This document shows, piece by piece, positions 1-7,684 of a stretch of 50,467 nt of DNA. Location: contig CACXLJ010000014.1 of the NCBI GenBank assembly GCA_902768435.1, positions 1-50,467 on the forward strand, written 5' to 3'. Source of the DNA: an uncultured Bacteroidales bacterium. Its GTDB lineage: Bacteria; Bacteroidota; Bacteroidia; Bacteroidales; Muribaculaceae. The position numbers and the translations under genes were made by a program. How positions within the stretch are numbered: the stretch's first letter is position 1; each line of letters opens with the position of its first letter. The notes below the pieces were generated by a model. It did not search any database. It was given only the letters and a program-made list of their open reading frames with translations, and was not told the DNA's origin.

Positions 1-2
1 AC

Positions 3-2015
3 GGCTGTTCAAGCCTCACAAGTGCCGATGTGCCGGTCGATACCATCGGCGATTATGCCTTCTATAATTGCTCCAATCTTGCCACTGTTAATTTTGCCAC
101 AAGCTTGAGTAATCTGGTATATTTGGGCAGTTATGCTTTTGGCAAATGTAATCTCTCGGATGTGACAATTCCTAAAACTGTCATGGCAATTGGCTATGCG
201 CCTTTCTACATCAACTCTTCGTTGACCAACATCACCGTCAATGCCGATAACCCCAATTATAGCAGTTATAAAGGTAGTCTTTATAATAAGTCTCAAACCA
301 TGCTTTATCAGATTCCAGGCAACTGGTCTCAAGACAATGGTTATGATTTATTCCCCGAGACGCTTAAACGCATACTTCAATATTCGGCAGCAGGTAGCAG
401 AATTTCTAGTATCTATTTGCCCTATAATGTCACAATTCTTGAGCAATACGCATTTCAAAACTGTAAAAATTTGGAGTTAGTTCACTTTCCGTCGTCGGTC
501 ACTACAGTAAACGTTAATGCTTTCGCTGGTTGTGATGCAATCAACAGGGTGGAACTTAACTTTATGACACCGCCCCCAGCCGACTTATTCCCTGCCGTGA
601 CCAATAAGAGCAATGTGGCGATTTATATGCCATATGGTTCCTATTCAGCCTATGCTGCCAGTTCTATTTGGAAGCAATATAACCGCAAGACTGGAATTTA
701 TGATCATACCAACTGCTGGGATATTTTTGGAGATCAAGTGTATTATACTGTGACATCAACAACACCTCATACCAATTATGGCCATAATTACGATGGAACT
801 GTGAAGGTTGTTAGAATTTCTGCGAAAAAGAGCGATAGAGTAAAAATTTACGATGGTTGCTACTATGCCGACAATAGCAAGAGCTATGAAATAACTGCAA
901 TAGGACCTTATGCAGGCGATAGAGACAATCAATTCTTCATTGATATTGGAGCACCCCATGTCACAGATATTGAAGAAAATGCTTTCAGAGATTCTAAAAT
1001 CACAGATTTTTCTGGTTTCGCTTGTTTAGAGCATATTGGTGATTATGCATTCTACAATACTACTTTGATGGGTTTTGGTGATTTGGGCTATCCCGAACAT
1101 TTGCAGACGATAGGTAAATATGCATTCTATAATTCTGGAATTAGGTATCATAAAACTACCCGTTTTATAGCGTCTAGCACATTGACTTCTATTGGAGAGT
1201 ATGCGTTTTATAACTGTAGTACCCTTTCTGAGCTTTTCCTGCGTCATATTGATGGCAAGAACCCTCTCACTTGCGGCACCAACTTCTTTGGCAATAATGC
1301 CGAGGACTTCAAGTGCTGGGTGGATTACCGTCAACTTGGTGACTATTTGAATTCTACAAAGTGGGATGGAAGCAAGATTTATCCACATCTATGCTTTGAT
1401 AATGATAATGACAACGATAGCCTATGGCAATCGTTTGCCTGTGTCAAGCCTATCGATTTTGAAGGTACAGGATTGGAGGTCTACAGAATAGACGTATATG
1501 ACCAAGCCACTCAGAGGTTCATTCTTCAACCAATTATCCATTTGTATGAAAGAGAAGGAGCCCTCGTGCATGGCAATGGTAAAAAGTACTACCGGCTTAA
1601 CTATGCCACAAATAATCTCTCCAGCTGCTCTTGGCTTCAGGCGGTGACTGATGAGCCGCATACTGTGGTCTCCAACAACACAACAAGCTATTATTATTTT
1701 GGTGGTACCGATATTCCAAGGTTTGACTTAATAAGAACTAATAAAACTATTACTCGTGGTCACGCTTACGTCAAGATGAAATACAGTGACAGCGGAGGAG
1801 TAGGTACTATCTACACCAACCTGGGTGGCTCTGCGGTTGTCCCTGGCGATGTGAACGGCGACGGACGCGTGAATGTGAGCGATGTGTCGGCACTCATCAA
1901 CATGATTCTGGGCATAACTCCCATGGACCAGACAGCAGGCGATGTGAACGGTGACGGACGCGTGAATGTGAGCGATGTCTCGGCACTCATCAACATCATC
2001 CTCGGCATCAGCTAA
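3..2015 (+). CDS. BspA-type leucine-rich-repeat protein with C-terminal dockerin repeats (5' end outside window)
   Basis: The frame is open to the left edge (GCSSLTSADVPVDTIGDYAF), so the start lies outside the window and the GTG at 30 is not the start. LRR_5/BspA repeats (IGDYAFYNCSNL, IGKYAFYNSGI, IGEYAFYNCSTL) form two blocks separated by a non-repeat segment around bases 700-960. A further non-LRR region follows a DNDNDND stretch near 1398. The protein ends in two dockerin-like calcium-binding repeats (GDVNGDGRVNVSDVSAL), ending exactly at the stop. BspA-family proteins are surface proteins implicated in adhesion; the ligand here cannot be told. The middle of the gene is clearly more AT-rich than the dockerin end, which suggests the C-terminal module was joined to an older body. 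A palindrome follows the stop. Confidence 0.9.
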   Translation, partial: GCSSLTSADVPVDTIGDYAFYNCSNLATVNFATSLSNLVYLGSYAFGKCNLSDVTIPKTVMAIGYAPFYINSSLTNITVNADNPNYSSYKGSLYNKSQTMLYQIPGNWSQDNGYDLFPETLKRILQYSAAGSRISSIYLPYNVTILEQYAFQNCKNLELVHFPSSVTTVNVNAFAGCDAINRVELNFMTPPPADLFPAVTNKSNVAIYMPYGSYSAYAASSIWKQYNRKTGIYDHTNCWDIFGDQVYYTVTSTTPHTNYGHNYDGTVKVVRISAKKSDRVKIYDGCYYADNSKSYEITAIGPYAGDRDNQFFIDIGAPHVTDIEENAFRDSKITDFSGFACLEHIGDYAFYNTTLMGFGDLGYPEHLQTIGKYAFYNSGIRYHKTTRFIASSTLTSIGEYAFYNCSTLSELFLRHIDGKNPLTCGTNFFGNNAEDFKCWVDYRQLGDYLNSTKWDGSKIYPHLCFDNDNDNDSLWQSFACVKPIDFEGTGLEVYRIDVYDQATQRFILQPIIHLYEREGALVHGNGKKYYRLNYATNNLSSCSWLQAVTDEPHTVVSNNTTSYYYFGGTDIPRFDLIRTNKTITRGHAYVKMKYSDSGGVGTIYTNLGGSAVVPGDVNGDGRVNVSDVSALINMILGITPMDQTAGDVNGDGRVNVSDVSALINIILGIS

Positions 2016-2020
2016 TGATT

Positions 2021-2040
2021 CAAGTTGCTTGAGCAACTTG
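2021..2040. repeat. Short perfect inverted repeat after the LRR gene
   Basis: CAAGTTGCT and AGCAACTTG form a 9-bp stem with a 2-base centre, five bases after the stop at 2015. There is no T-run, so it is a weak terminator candidate or a transcript-end stabiliser. Confidence 0.5.
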
Positions 2041-2042
2041 AA

Positions 2043-2180
2043 GTTGAGGGTTGAGGGTTTAGAGTTTAGAGGGGTTGACGATGGGCTTTAACCATCCAAA
2101 TCAGTTCTTTTCTCCTTCACTCCTCAACTCCTTAGCGAGAATAAAGTTGAGGGTTTAGAGTTGAGGGTTTAGAGTTTAGT
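2043..2180. repeat. Two small heptamer arrays (GTTGAGG / GTTTAGA)
   Basis: Four 7-mers run from 2043 to 2070 (GTTGAGG twice, GTTTAGA twice). Five more run from 2146 to 2180 (GTTGAGG, GTTTAGA, GTTGAGG, GTTTAGA, GTTTAGT). Between them, near 2113-2135, is CT-rich sequence of the opposite polarity with the same 7-base period (TCCTTCA, CTCCTCA, ACTCCTT). This fills most of the 369-base gap between the LRR gene and the kinase gene. No gene is seen in the gap. Confidence 0.75.
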
Positions 2181-2221
2181 GGGGCATCCCCAAACGACAC
2201 TGAACAAAATTGCACTATAAG

Positions 2222-2260
2222 CAGAGAGGCGGCACCCCGGGTGCCACCTCTCTCTTTTTT
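2222..2260 (+). terminator. Rho-independent terminator upstream of the sensor kinase
   Basis: AGAGAGGCGGCAC pairs with GTGCCACCTCTCT (one mismatch) around a CCCGG loop and is followed directly by CTTTTTT. It probably ends transcription from the LRR gene and insulates the downstream promoter at 2331. Confidence 0.8.
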
Positions 2261-2330
2261 CGGAGCAGCCCTTTTTTGGTCGGGAATTGCCCCTTATTCA
2301 TCTATGAAATGCTTTTGATGGTCTATCGCA

Positions 2331-2362
2331 TTTGCAAAACTAAGCGTCAATGCTTATCTTTG
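2331..2362 (+). promoter_or_regulatory. Bacteroidetes-type promoter for the LytS/LytTR operon
   Basis: TTTG at 2331-2334 is separated by 20 bases from TATCTTTG at 2355-2362, matching the -33/-7 consensus. The start codon follows 22 bases after the -7 element. Confidence 0.75.
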
Positions 2363-2384
2363 TGTCACAAAACAAGTTCCATAT

Positions 2385-3443
2385 ATGACTAAAGACATAA
2401 AAAATAGAAATCTGCTCATCCACATCCTGTGCTGGGGCATTGTGGTATTCCTACCGCTGCTCTTTTACCGCCCCAACGACACCTGGGATATGCGATGGAC
2501 TCACTTCGTGCGCTCGATGGGCTCCACGCTGTGCTACATGATGGTGTTCTACATCAACTATCTGTGGCTCATTCCCAAACTGCTCTTTGCCCACAAGCGC
2601 AAGATGTTTTTCTTAGCCAACATCGCCATCATTGCCGTAGCCATCGCCTGCACTTTCGGGTGGTGGAACCTGATGAGCAACATTTTAGACATTGCTCCCA
2701 GGAGACGGCAGGGATTCGGACCGCCCATCTTCTCGCTCATCTTCCAGTCGCTGCTCATGTTCATCCTGGTGGTAGGCCTGTCGGTGGCAGTGCGCATGAG
2801 CCAGCGGTGGCAGCACTTGGAGCAAGCGCGCAAGGAAGCCGAGCAACAGCGCACCGAGGCCGAACTCTCGAACCTGCGCAACCAGCTTAACCCGCACTTC
2901 CTGCTCAACACGCTCAACAACATCTATGCCCTCATCGCATTTGACCAGACCAAGGCACAGACCGCCGTCGAGGAACTGAGCAAACTGCTGCGGCATGTGC
3001 TCTATGGCAACCAGCTCAACTTTGTGCCGCTATATAAAGAAGTGGCGTTTATCAACAACTACATTGAGCTGATGAAAATACGCGTCACCCAGAATGTGAA
3101 GGTCAACACCAACATACGCATAGCGCCCGACGACGCCACTCCCGTGGCTCCGCTCATCTTCATCTCGCTCATCGAGAATGCCTTCAAGCACGGCATCTCG
3201 CCCGCCGGCGTGGGAGAAATCACCATCAACATGGACAACACGGGCGACTGCATCACCTGCGAAATCGTGAACACCAACTTCCCCAAGCGCGGGAACGACA
3301 AGAGCGGATCGGGCATAGGACTTGAGCAGGTGAGCAAGCGACTCGAACTCCTCTACCCCAACCAGCACAAGTGGGAGAAGGGAACACGCGACAATGAATC
3401 GAAGTATTACTCTAAAATTACCATCTATAAAAATGAAACTTAA
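2385..3443 (+). CDS. LytS/YpdA-family sensor histidine kinase
   Basis: The 352-residue protein has about four hydrophobic segments in residues 10-140, then a short coiled linker rich in Glu, Arg and Gln. The His_kinase (PF06580) phosphoacceptor block is NPHFLLNTLNN, with His near residue 171. The ATP-binding domain has the N-box SLIENAFKHG and the G-box SGSGIGLEQV. Members of this family sense membrane or extracellular cues and phosphorylate a LytTR regulator. The cognate regulator starts inside the last codons of this gene (11-base overlap), so the two are translationally linked. A strong promoter lies just upstream. The signal sensed cannot be inferred. Confidence 0.93.
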   Translation: MTKDIKNRNLLIHILCWGIVVFLPLLFYRPNDTWDMRWTHFVRSMGSTLCYMMVFYINYLWLIPKLLFAHKRKMFFLANIAIIAVAIACTFGWWNLMSNILDIAPRRRQGFGPPIFSLIFQSLLMFILVVGLSVAVRMSQRWQHLEQARKEAEQQRTEAELSNLRNQLNPHFLLNTLNNIYALIAFDQTKAQTAVEELSKLLRHVLYGNQLNFVPLYKEVAFINNYIELMKIRVTQNVKVNTNIRIAPDDATPVAPLIFISLIENAFKHGISPAGVGEITINMDNTGDCITCEIVNTNFPKRGNDKSGSGIGLEQVSKRLELLYPNQHKWEKGTRDNESKYYSKITIYKNET

Positions 3444-4146
3444 ATGCGCCATCGTCGATGACGAACCTTTAGCAATAGAACTGCTCGTGAGTTATGTCAA
3501 CAAGATTCCGTTCATGGAACTCACCGGACGCTATGCCAATGCCGTCGAAACCATGAAGGGACTGGCCGAGAACCCTGTAGATGTCCTCTTCCTCGACATA
3601 CAGATGCCCGACCTAAACGGGCTGGAACTCTCCAAAATGATTCCCGAAACCACGCGCATCGTGTTTACCACCGCTTTTGAGCAATATGCACTCGAGGGCT
3701 TCCGCATCAACGCGCTCGACTACCTGCTCAAGCCCATCTCCTATGCCGAGTTTCTCGAGTCGTGCAACCGCGCCCTGCAGTGGTTCTCGCTTTCGCGCCC
3801 CCAACCCGAGCAACCGGCCCACGACGAAGAGATGAAGAGCATCTTTGTCAAGAGCGAATACAAGCTGCTCCAAATCGACCTCGACCGCATCAAATATATC
3901 GAGGGGCTCAAAGACTATGTGAAAATCTACACCGACGATGAGCCGCGCCCCATACTCTCGCTCATGAACATGAAAACCATGGAGCAAATGCTCCCTGCAT
4001 CACGGTTCATCAGGGTGCACCGCTCATTTATCGTGCAAAAAAGCAAAATCCGTGAAATCGACCGCAACCGCATCGTATTCGGCGACAAGTACATACCCAT
4101 TGGCGACAGCTACAAGCAGGCTTTCCTCGACTTCATCAACCGCTAA
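3433..4146 (+). CDS. LytTR-family response regulator
   Basis: The protein has 237 residues from the ATG at 3433; this start is chosen because the receiver fold begins immediately (MKLKCAIVDDEPLA) and an upstream in-frame ATG at 3394 would add unrelated residues. The receiver domain has acidic residues D9-D10, the phosphorylation site D55 in FLDIQMPD, and a conserved Lys in YLLKPIS. The C-terminal half (from about residue 135) is a LytTR DNA-binding domain, with FIRVHRSFIV typical of the family. It overlaps the kinase gene by 11 bases, forming a classical two-component pair. Targets are unknown. A bidirectional terminator follows at 4211. Confidence 0.94.
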   Translation: MKLKCAIVDDEPLAIELLVSYVNKIPFMELTGRYANAVETMKGLAENPVDVLFLDIQMPDLNGLELSKMIPETTRIVFTTAFEQYALEGFRINALDYLLKPISYAEFLESCNRALQWFSLSRPQPEQPAHDEEMKSIFVKSEYKLLQIDLDRIKYIEGLKDYVKIYTDDEPRPILSLMNMKTMEQMLPASRFIRVHRSFIVQKSKIREIDRNRIVFGDKYIPIGDSYKQAFLDFINR

Positions 4147-4204
4147 ATCACCCCCAACTCATATCTTCCTCCCCTATCATCTATCAAATCAGTTGGGGCA
4201 GGCA

Positions 4205-4340
4205 CAAAAAAAGAGGCAGTTTCGAAACTGCCTCTTGTGTGTTTTTCAATGTACAAATGAGGATTCTGGACAATACTTAACAATTTGGAATAGTTTGTAT
4301 AGAAATAAACAAGCCTAAAAGCAATAATGAAAAAATTTAT
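4205..4340 (-). ncRNA. Candidate small non-coding RNA between the response regulator and cysS
   Basis: A full minus-strand promoter (4347-4378) points into a gene-free stretch that ends about 130 bases later in a perfect terminator hairpin with a T-run on the minus strand. No frame with a plausible start and coding character lies downstream of the promoter. The rest of the 4147-4542 gap (roughly 4379-4542) is AT-rich and shows nothing else. The RNA itself is inferred; promoter and terminator are seen. Confidence 0.5.
4211..4246. terminator. Bidirectional terminator (26-bp perfect palindrome)
   Basis: AAGAGGCAGTTTC and GAAACTGCCTCTT (4211-4236) form a perfect palindrome. On the plus strand GTGTGTTTTT follows; on the minus strand an uninterrupted T-run (complement of 4206-4212) follows. 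It serves the response regulator on the plus strand and also looks like the 3' end of a minus-strand RNA. Confidence 0.85.
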
Positions 4341-4346
4341 TTGCGA

Positions 4347-4378
4347 CAAAGTTATTTTGATTCAGTGTCATCCGCAAA
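4347..4378 (-). promoter_or_regulatory. Bacteroidetes-type promoter of the candidate small RNA
   Basis: Read on the minus strand: TTTG (complement of 4375-4378), 20 bases, TAACTTTG (complement of 4347-4354). Both boxes match the consensus. No coding gene starts downstream on this strand before the terminator at 4211. Confidence 0.65.
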
Positions 4379-4542
4379 TTTTTTCTACGAACAAGCAATT
4401 TTTGTCAACAAAAATACCCATTTCGGTAGTTTTTGTCAAGACCTACAAGCATTTAGGACCAAAATTGTGAACTTTTGCCCCAAACACCGCGACAAGTCGC
4501 TCAATTTGTTCGCGAGGCTCACATGACTATGCTTGAAGCAGA

Positions 4543-6018
4543 CTATTTCAACTTCCACTCGAAGCCGTCCTTGGTGTCTTTCACATCAAAGCCAGCCTCG
4601 TTCATCTTGTTGCGAATCAGGTCGCTCGTTGCCCAGTCTTTGTTGGCCTTAGCGGTTTTGCGAATCTCGAGCAGCAGGTCCACTGCCTTCTTGTAGGGCT
4701 CCACATCCACACCTTCGCCGCCGGCGCTCTCGTCGCGCACACCCAGCACATCGAACAGGTAGGTCTGGAACACATCCTTGAGTTCGTCGAGGTCGGCCTG
4801 TGCAATGGTGGCGTTGCCGTCGTTCACCTGATTGATGGCGCGGCAGGCATCAAAGAGCGTAGCAATCACGATGGGCGTGTTCAGGTCGTCGTTCATCGCC
4901 TCGGCGCAGCGTTCGCGGTAGTTGTCGAGTTTCACTGTGGTGGTGTCGCTCGCTTTGAGTTCGTTCAGGCGATGCCAGCCGTCGAGCATGCGTTCATAAG
5001 CCTTCTCGGCAGCCTGCAGGGCATCGTTCGAGAAGTCGACGGTGCCACGATAATGGGCCTGCAGAATGAAGAAGCGGATGGTCATGGGACCATAGGCTTG
5101 CGCCAATGCCTCATGTTCACCCTTGAAGAACTGCTCCAGGGTGATGAAGTTACCCAGCGACTTGCCCATCTTCTGGCCGTTGATGGTGATCATGTTGTTG
5201 TGCATCCAGTAGTGCACCATGTCCTCGCCCTGGCTTGCTACAGCCTGGGCTATCTCGCACTCGTGATGCGGGAAAATGAGATCCATGCCGCCACCGTGAA
5301 TGTCGAATTTCTTGCCCAAATACTTGCGGCCCATGGCGGTGCACTCGCAGTGCCAGCCAGGGAAGCCGTCGCTCCACGGCGAGGGCCAGCGCATGATGTG
5401 TTCGGGTTGAGCTTTCTTCCACAGAGCAAAGTCGGCCTGGTTGCGCTTCTCGCCCACTCCGTCGAGGTCGCGGCTCGCGTCCTTGGTGTCGTCGAGGTTG
5501 CGGCCCGACAAGATGCCGTAGCGGTGGTCGTTGTTATACTTCTCGACATCAAAGTACACGCTGCCATTGCTCTCATAGGCATAGCCGCGCGCCAAGATTT
5601 CCTTCACCAGCTCCTCTTGCTCGATGATGTGACCGGTGGCATGAGGCTCGATGCTGGGAGGCAGCACATTGAGCATGGCCATGGCCTGGTGGTAGCGGTT
5701 GGTGTAGTATTGTGCCACCTCCATGGGTTCCAGCTGCTCGAGGCGTGCCTTCTTGGCAATCTTGTCCTCGCCCTCGTCGGCATCATGTTCCAGATGACCC
5801 ACATCGGTGATGTTGCGCACATAACGCACCTTGTAACCCAGGTGTTTCAGGTAACGGAACAGCACATCGAAGGTGATTGACGGGCGGGCATGACCCAGAT
5901 GCGGGTCGCCATAGACTGTGGGGCCGCACACATACATGCCCACAAAGGGCTCGTTGAGGGGCACAAACTGCTCCTTGCGGCGGCTCAGCGTGTTATAGAT
6001 AAATAAATTATGTTCCAT
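4543..6018 (-). CDS. cysS: Cysteinyl-tRNA synthetase
   Basis: The 491-residue class I aminoacyl-tRNA synthetase charges tRNA-Cys in the cytoplasm. The HIGH motif is HLGH (residues 40-43) after [12 protein letters not shown]. Zinc ligands are C31 and the HCEC block in [10 protein letters not shown], plus HHECE in the [10 protein letters not shown] segment. The KMSKS motif appears as KMGKS in [11 protein letters not shown]. Length and motifs are those of a complete, active enzyme. It is transcribed on its own, convergent with the candidate small RNA region, and its start is 14 bases from a small heptamer array (6032). Confidence 0.98.
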   Translation of the reverse strand: MEHNLFIYNTLSRRKEQFVPLNEPFVGMYVCGPTVYGDPHLGHARPSITFDVLFRYLKHLGYKVRYVRNITDVGHLEHDADEGEDKIAKKARLEQLEPMEVAQYYTNRYHQAMAMLNVLPPSIEPHATGHIIEQEELVKEILARGYAYESNGSVYFDVEKYNNDHRYGILSGRNLDDTKDASRDLDGVGEKRNQADFALWKKAQPEHIMRWPSPWSDGFPGWHCECTAMGRKYLGKKFDIHGGGMDLIFPHHECEIAQAVASQGEDMVHYWMHNNMITINGQKMGKSLGNFITLEQFFKGEHEALAQAYGPMTIRFFILQAHYRGTVDFSNDALQAAEKAYERMLDGWHRLNELKASDTTTVKLDNYRERCAEAMNDDLNTPIVIATLFDACRAINQVNDGNATIAQADLDELKDVFQTYLFDVLGVRDESAGGEGVDVEPYKKAVDLLLEIRKTAKANKDWATSDLIRNKMNEAGFDVKDTKDGFEWKLK

Positions 6019-6031
6019 ATTTTTTAATTAA

Positions 6032-6059
6032 TGCATAATTCACAATTCATAATGCACAA
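6032..6059. repeat. Left heptamer array flanking the four-helix-bundle gene
   Basis: Four contiguous 7-mers: TGCATAA, TTCACAA, TTCATAA, TGCACAA. On the opposite strand these read TTGTGCA, TTATGAA and so on, the same unit type as the large array at 6494 but in inverted orientation. Together the two arrays bracket the gene at 6104-6469. Confidence 0.75.
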
Positions 6060-6103
6060 TTAAGCTGCGCTGTGAAAAATGCAAAATGATAAATAATTAA
6101 TTA

Positions 6104-6469
6104 CTATTTATTTTTTTCAAATGAGGTTTTTACGATTGCGGTAAGAATTCTAATCAATTCCTTACAATAGGCTCGCATTTCCTCTCCTTTAACATCGGAT
6201 ATATACTCACTTTCTTGCAGCAATTCTAGCCAATATTCGGTTTCGCTTGCTTCTTTTAAGGAAATATTCATCTTTGCCCCAAAATCAGCATCCGATTGAC
6301 CTCTAATAGCTTCTCTTACATTTGCACCAATGCTTGTTGCCGAACGCAGAAACTGTTTAGAAAGCACATATTCTCGTTTCTCTTCAATCAGATATTTATA
6401 TAGTTTTATTGAACGCAGGGCAAATGCCTTACTTTTCACAACTATAATGTTTTCGTTATCCGATTTCAT
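6104..6469 (-). CDS. Four-helix-bundle protein (23S rRNA IVP family)
   Basis: The 121-residue protein matches the 'four helix bundle protein' family (TIGR02436/PF05635), first noted in intervening sequences of spirochaete 23S rRNA genes and related to the accessory protein Avd of diversity-generating retroelements. Recognisable parts are KSKAFALRSIKLYKYL, the family-typical SATSIGANVREA, and NISLKEASETEYWLELL. Its molecular role is unknown; Avd-like members bind nucleic acid. The gene is clearly AT-rich against its neighbours and lies between two inverted heptamer arrays, a layout that suggests a mobile cassette. No reverse transcriptase or variable repeat is nearby, so this is not a DGR. Confidence 0.88.
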   Translation of the reverse strand: MKSDNENIIVVKSKAFALRSIKLYKYLIEEKREYVLSKQFLRSATSIGANVREAIRGQSDADFGAKMNISLKEASETEYWLELLQESEYISDVKGEEMRAYCKELIRILTAIVKTSFEKNK

Positions 6470-6493
6470 TATTAAATTATAACATTAATAATT

Positions 6494-6633
6494 GCATTGT
6501 GCATTGTGCATTATGCATTATGCATTGAGCATTGAGCATTGAGCATTGTGCATTATGCATTGTGCATTGTGCATTATGCATTGTGCATTGTGCATTGTGC
6601 ATTGAGCATTGAGCATTATGCATTGTGCATTGC
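6494..6633. repeat. 20-copy heptamer array (GCATTRW)
   Basis: Twenty contiguous 7-base units, all beginning GCATT and ending in GT, AT or GA (last unit GC), with no length slippage over 140 bases. The array stops one base before the stop codon of the DUF3467 gene (6635). The order of variants is irregular, as expected from repeated unit duplication. Not CRISPR: there are no spacers. Confidence 0.95.
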
Positions 6634-6634
6634 T

Positions 6635-6964
6635 TTATGCCTGGCCCTTGGGCAGCGGGAAGTCCATAATGCCGTCGTTCATGGGCTGACGGTTGCCGGT
6701 GCGTGGCACGATTTCGCCAAAGGTGCTTTCATACTTCTGAATGTTCTGCTGCAAGGCAACCATGAGCTGCTTGGCATTCTCGGGAGTCATGATAATGCGG
6801 CTCTGCACGCGTGCCTTGGGGGTGTTGGGGGCCAGCAGAATCATGTCCAGGAAAAAGTCGTTAGGACCGTGAGTGATCACTGCCAGGTTAGCATACTTGC
6901 CCTGCATTTCTTCGTTAGGCACTTCTATTTGAATTTGTTTCTGGTTGTTTTTGTTTTCGTCCAT
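6635..6964 (-). CDS. DUF3467 family protein
   Basis: The 109-residue protein is common and well conserved in Bacteroidales; its function is unknown. Conserved stretches are YANLAVITHGPNDFFLDM and RIIMTPENAKQLM, followed by LQQNIQKYE. There is no signal peptide or membrane segment, so it is probably cytoplasmic. It starts 36 bases after the NigD-like gene and is likely part of the lolD-nigD-DUF3467 transcript. Its 3' end abuts the heptamer array with one base between stop and repeat. Confidence 0.88.
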   Translation of the reverse strand: MDENKNNQKQIQIEVPNEEMQGKYANLAVITHGPNDFFLDMILLAPNTPKARVQSRIIMTPENAKQLMVALQQNIQKYESTFGEIVPRTGNRQPMNDGIMDFPLPKGQA

Positions 6965-7000
6965 TGTTGTAGAATTTTTATTTTATTTGTTAATAATCAA

Positions 7001-7684
7001 TTATTTGCTAAAGTCATAATAAGTTCTGTCGGGATAGGTCTCGTCGTTCACATGCACACGCAGGGTCTTGCACGACTCCAGGCGCCACACCTGTCCCACA
7101 TAGAACGAGGCGTAACAACTGCGCCAGAAGTAGGTGGCAGGTGCGCCCAGCAGGTCGTGCACCAGATAGCAGTGCACCGTGTCGGCATGGTGCGTTTCCT
7201 TGTCAATCATCAGGTAGAGCTGACGCGCCTTGCCGGTGTATTCCAGTTCGCACCGCAGATTGATGTAGTTGCCGGTGCGCCACAGACTCTTGAGCCTGAT
7301 GGGGTGCATGGCGTAGTCCTCGAGTGGGTGCGTATTATAGCGCAACGAGTCGCTCGCCACACCAGTGCTGTAGTTGTTCACCTGCACGCGCCAGTTGCTG
7401 GGGCTCAGCCGTTCCAGCACCTTGTAGTTGAGCAGCAAGCGGCGGCCCACTTTCAGGTCGTCTTGCTTGTCGAGGTTACTGTGCAGCGTCACAACGGTAG
7501 AGTCGTTCTGCCCCAAATACTCGAAGGTAGCCCCCTCGGCCTCCTGCCCGGTGTAGGTCACCAGGTCGTAGCGAAAGTCGGTGTACACATCGGCGCCATC
7601 GTTATCGTCCTGGCACGAGACGGCAATCGTTGCCAGCACCCATGCCAACACCCATGCCACGCTATGTTTCAAGTATTGTTTCAT
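7001..7684 (-). CDS. NigD-like lipoprotein
   Basis: The 227-residue protein has a signal sequence ([24 protein letters not shown]) and a lipobox cysteine followed by an Asp-rich linker (CQDDNDGADVY), so it is probably exported as a lipoprotein. The rest resembles the NigD-like family of Bacteroidetes, with an N-terminal OB-like part and a C-terminal beta-sandwich, ending RTYYDFSK. The start at 7684 is preferred over the GTG at 7687 because its ATG overlaps the TGA stop of the upstream lolD-like gene (TGATG), which indicates translational coupling. Function is unknown beyond family membership; NigD was named from a Prevotella bacteriocin locus. Confidence 0.7.
   Translation of the reverse strand: MKQYLKHSVAWVLAWVLATIAVSCQDDNDGADVYTDFRYDLVTYTGQEAEGATFEYLGQNDSTVVTLHSNLDKQDDLKVGRRLLLNYKVLERLSPSNWRVQVNNYSTGVASDSLRYNTHPLEDYAMHPIRLKSLWRTGNYINLRCELEYTGKARQLYLMIDKETHHADTVHCYLVHDLLGAPATYFWRSCYASFYVGQVWRLESCKTLRVHVNDETYPDRTYYDFSK

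Noticed and set aside
2210..2392. A 60-codon plus-strand frame before the sensor kinase
   Set aside because: It runs through a terminator hairpin and the promoter and overlaps the kinase start.
4143..4349. A 68-codon minus-strand frame overlapping the candidate small RNA
   Set aside because: Its start lies within the -7 promoter element, so a transcript from that promoter would not include it; the second half reads through the terminator palindrome.
6104..6469. Diversity-generating retroelement
   Set aside because: The Avd-like fold alone is not enough: no reverse transcriptase, template repeat or variable protein is present in the window.
6494..6633. CRISPR-like array
   Set aside because: Units of 7 bases are contiguous with no spacers, and there are no cas genes.
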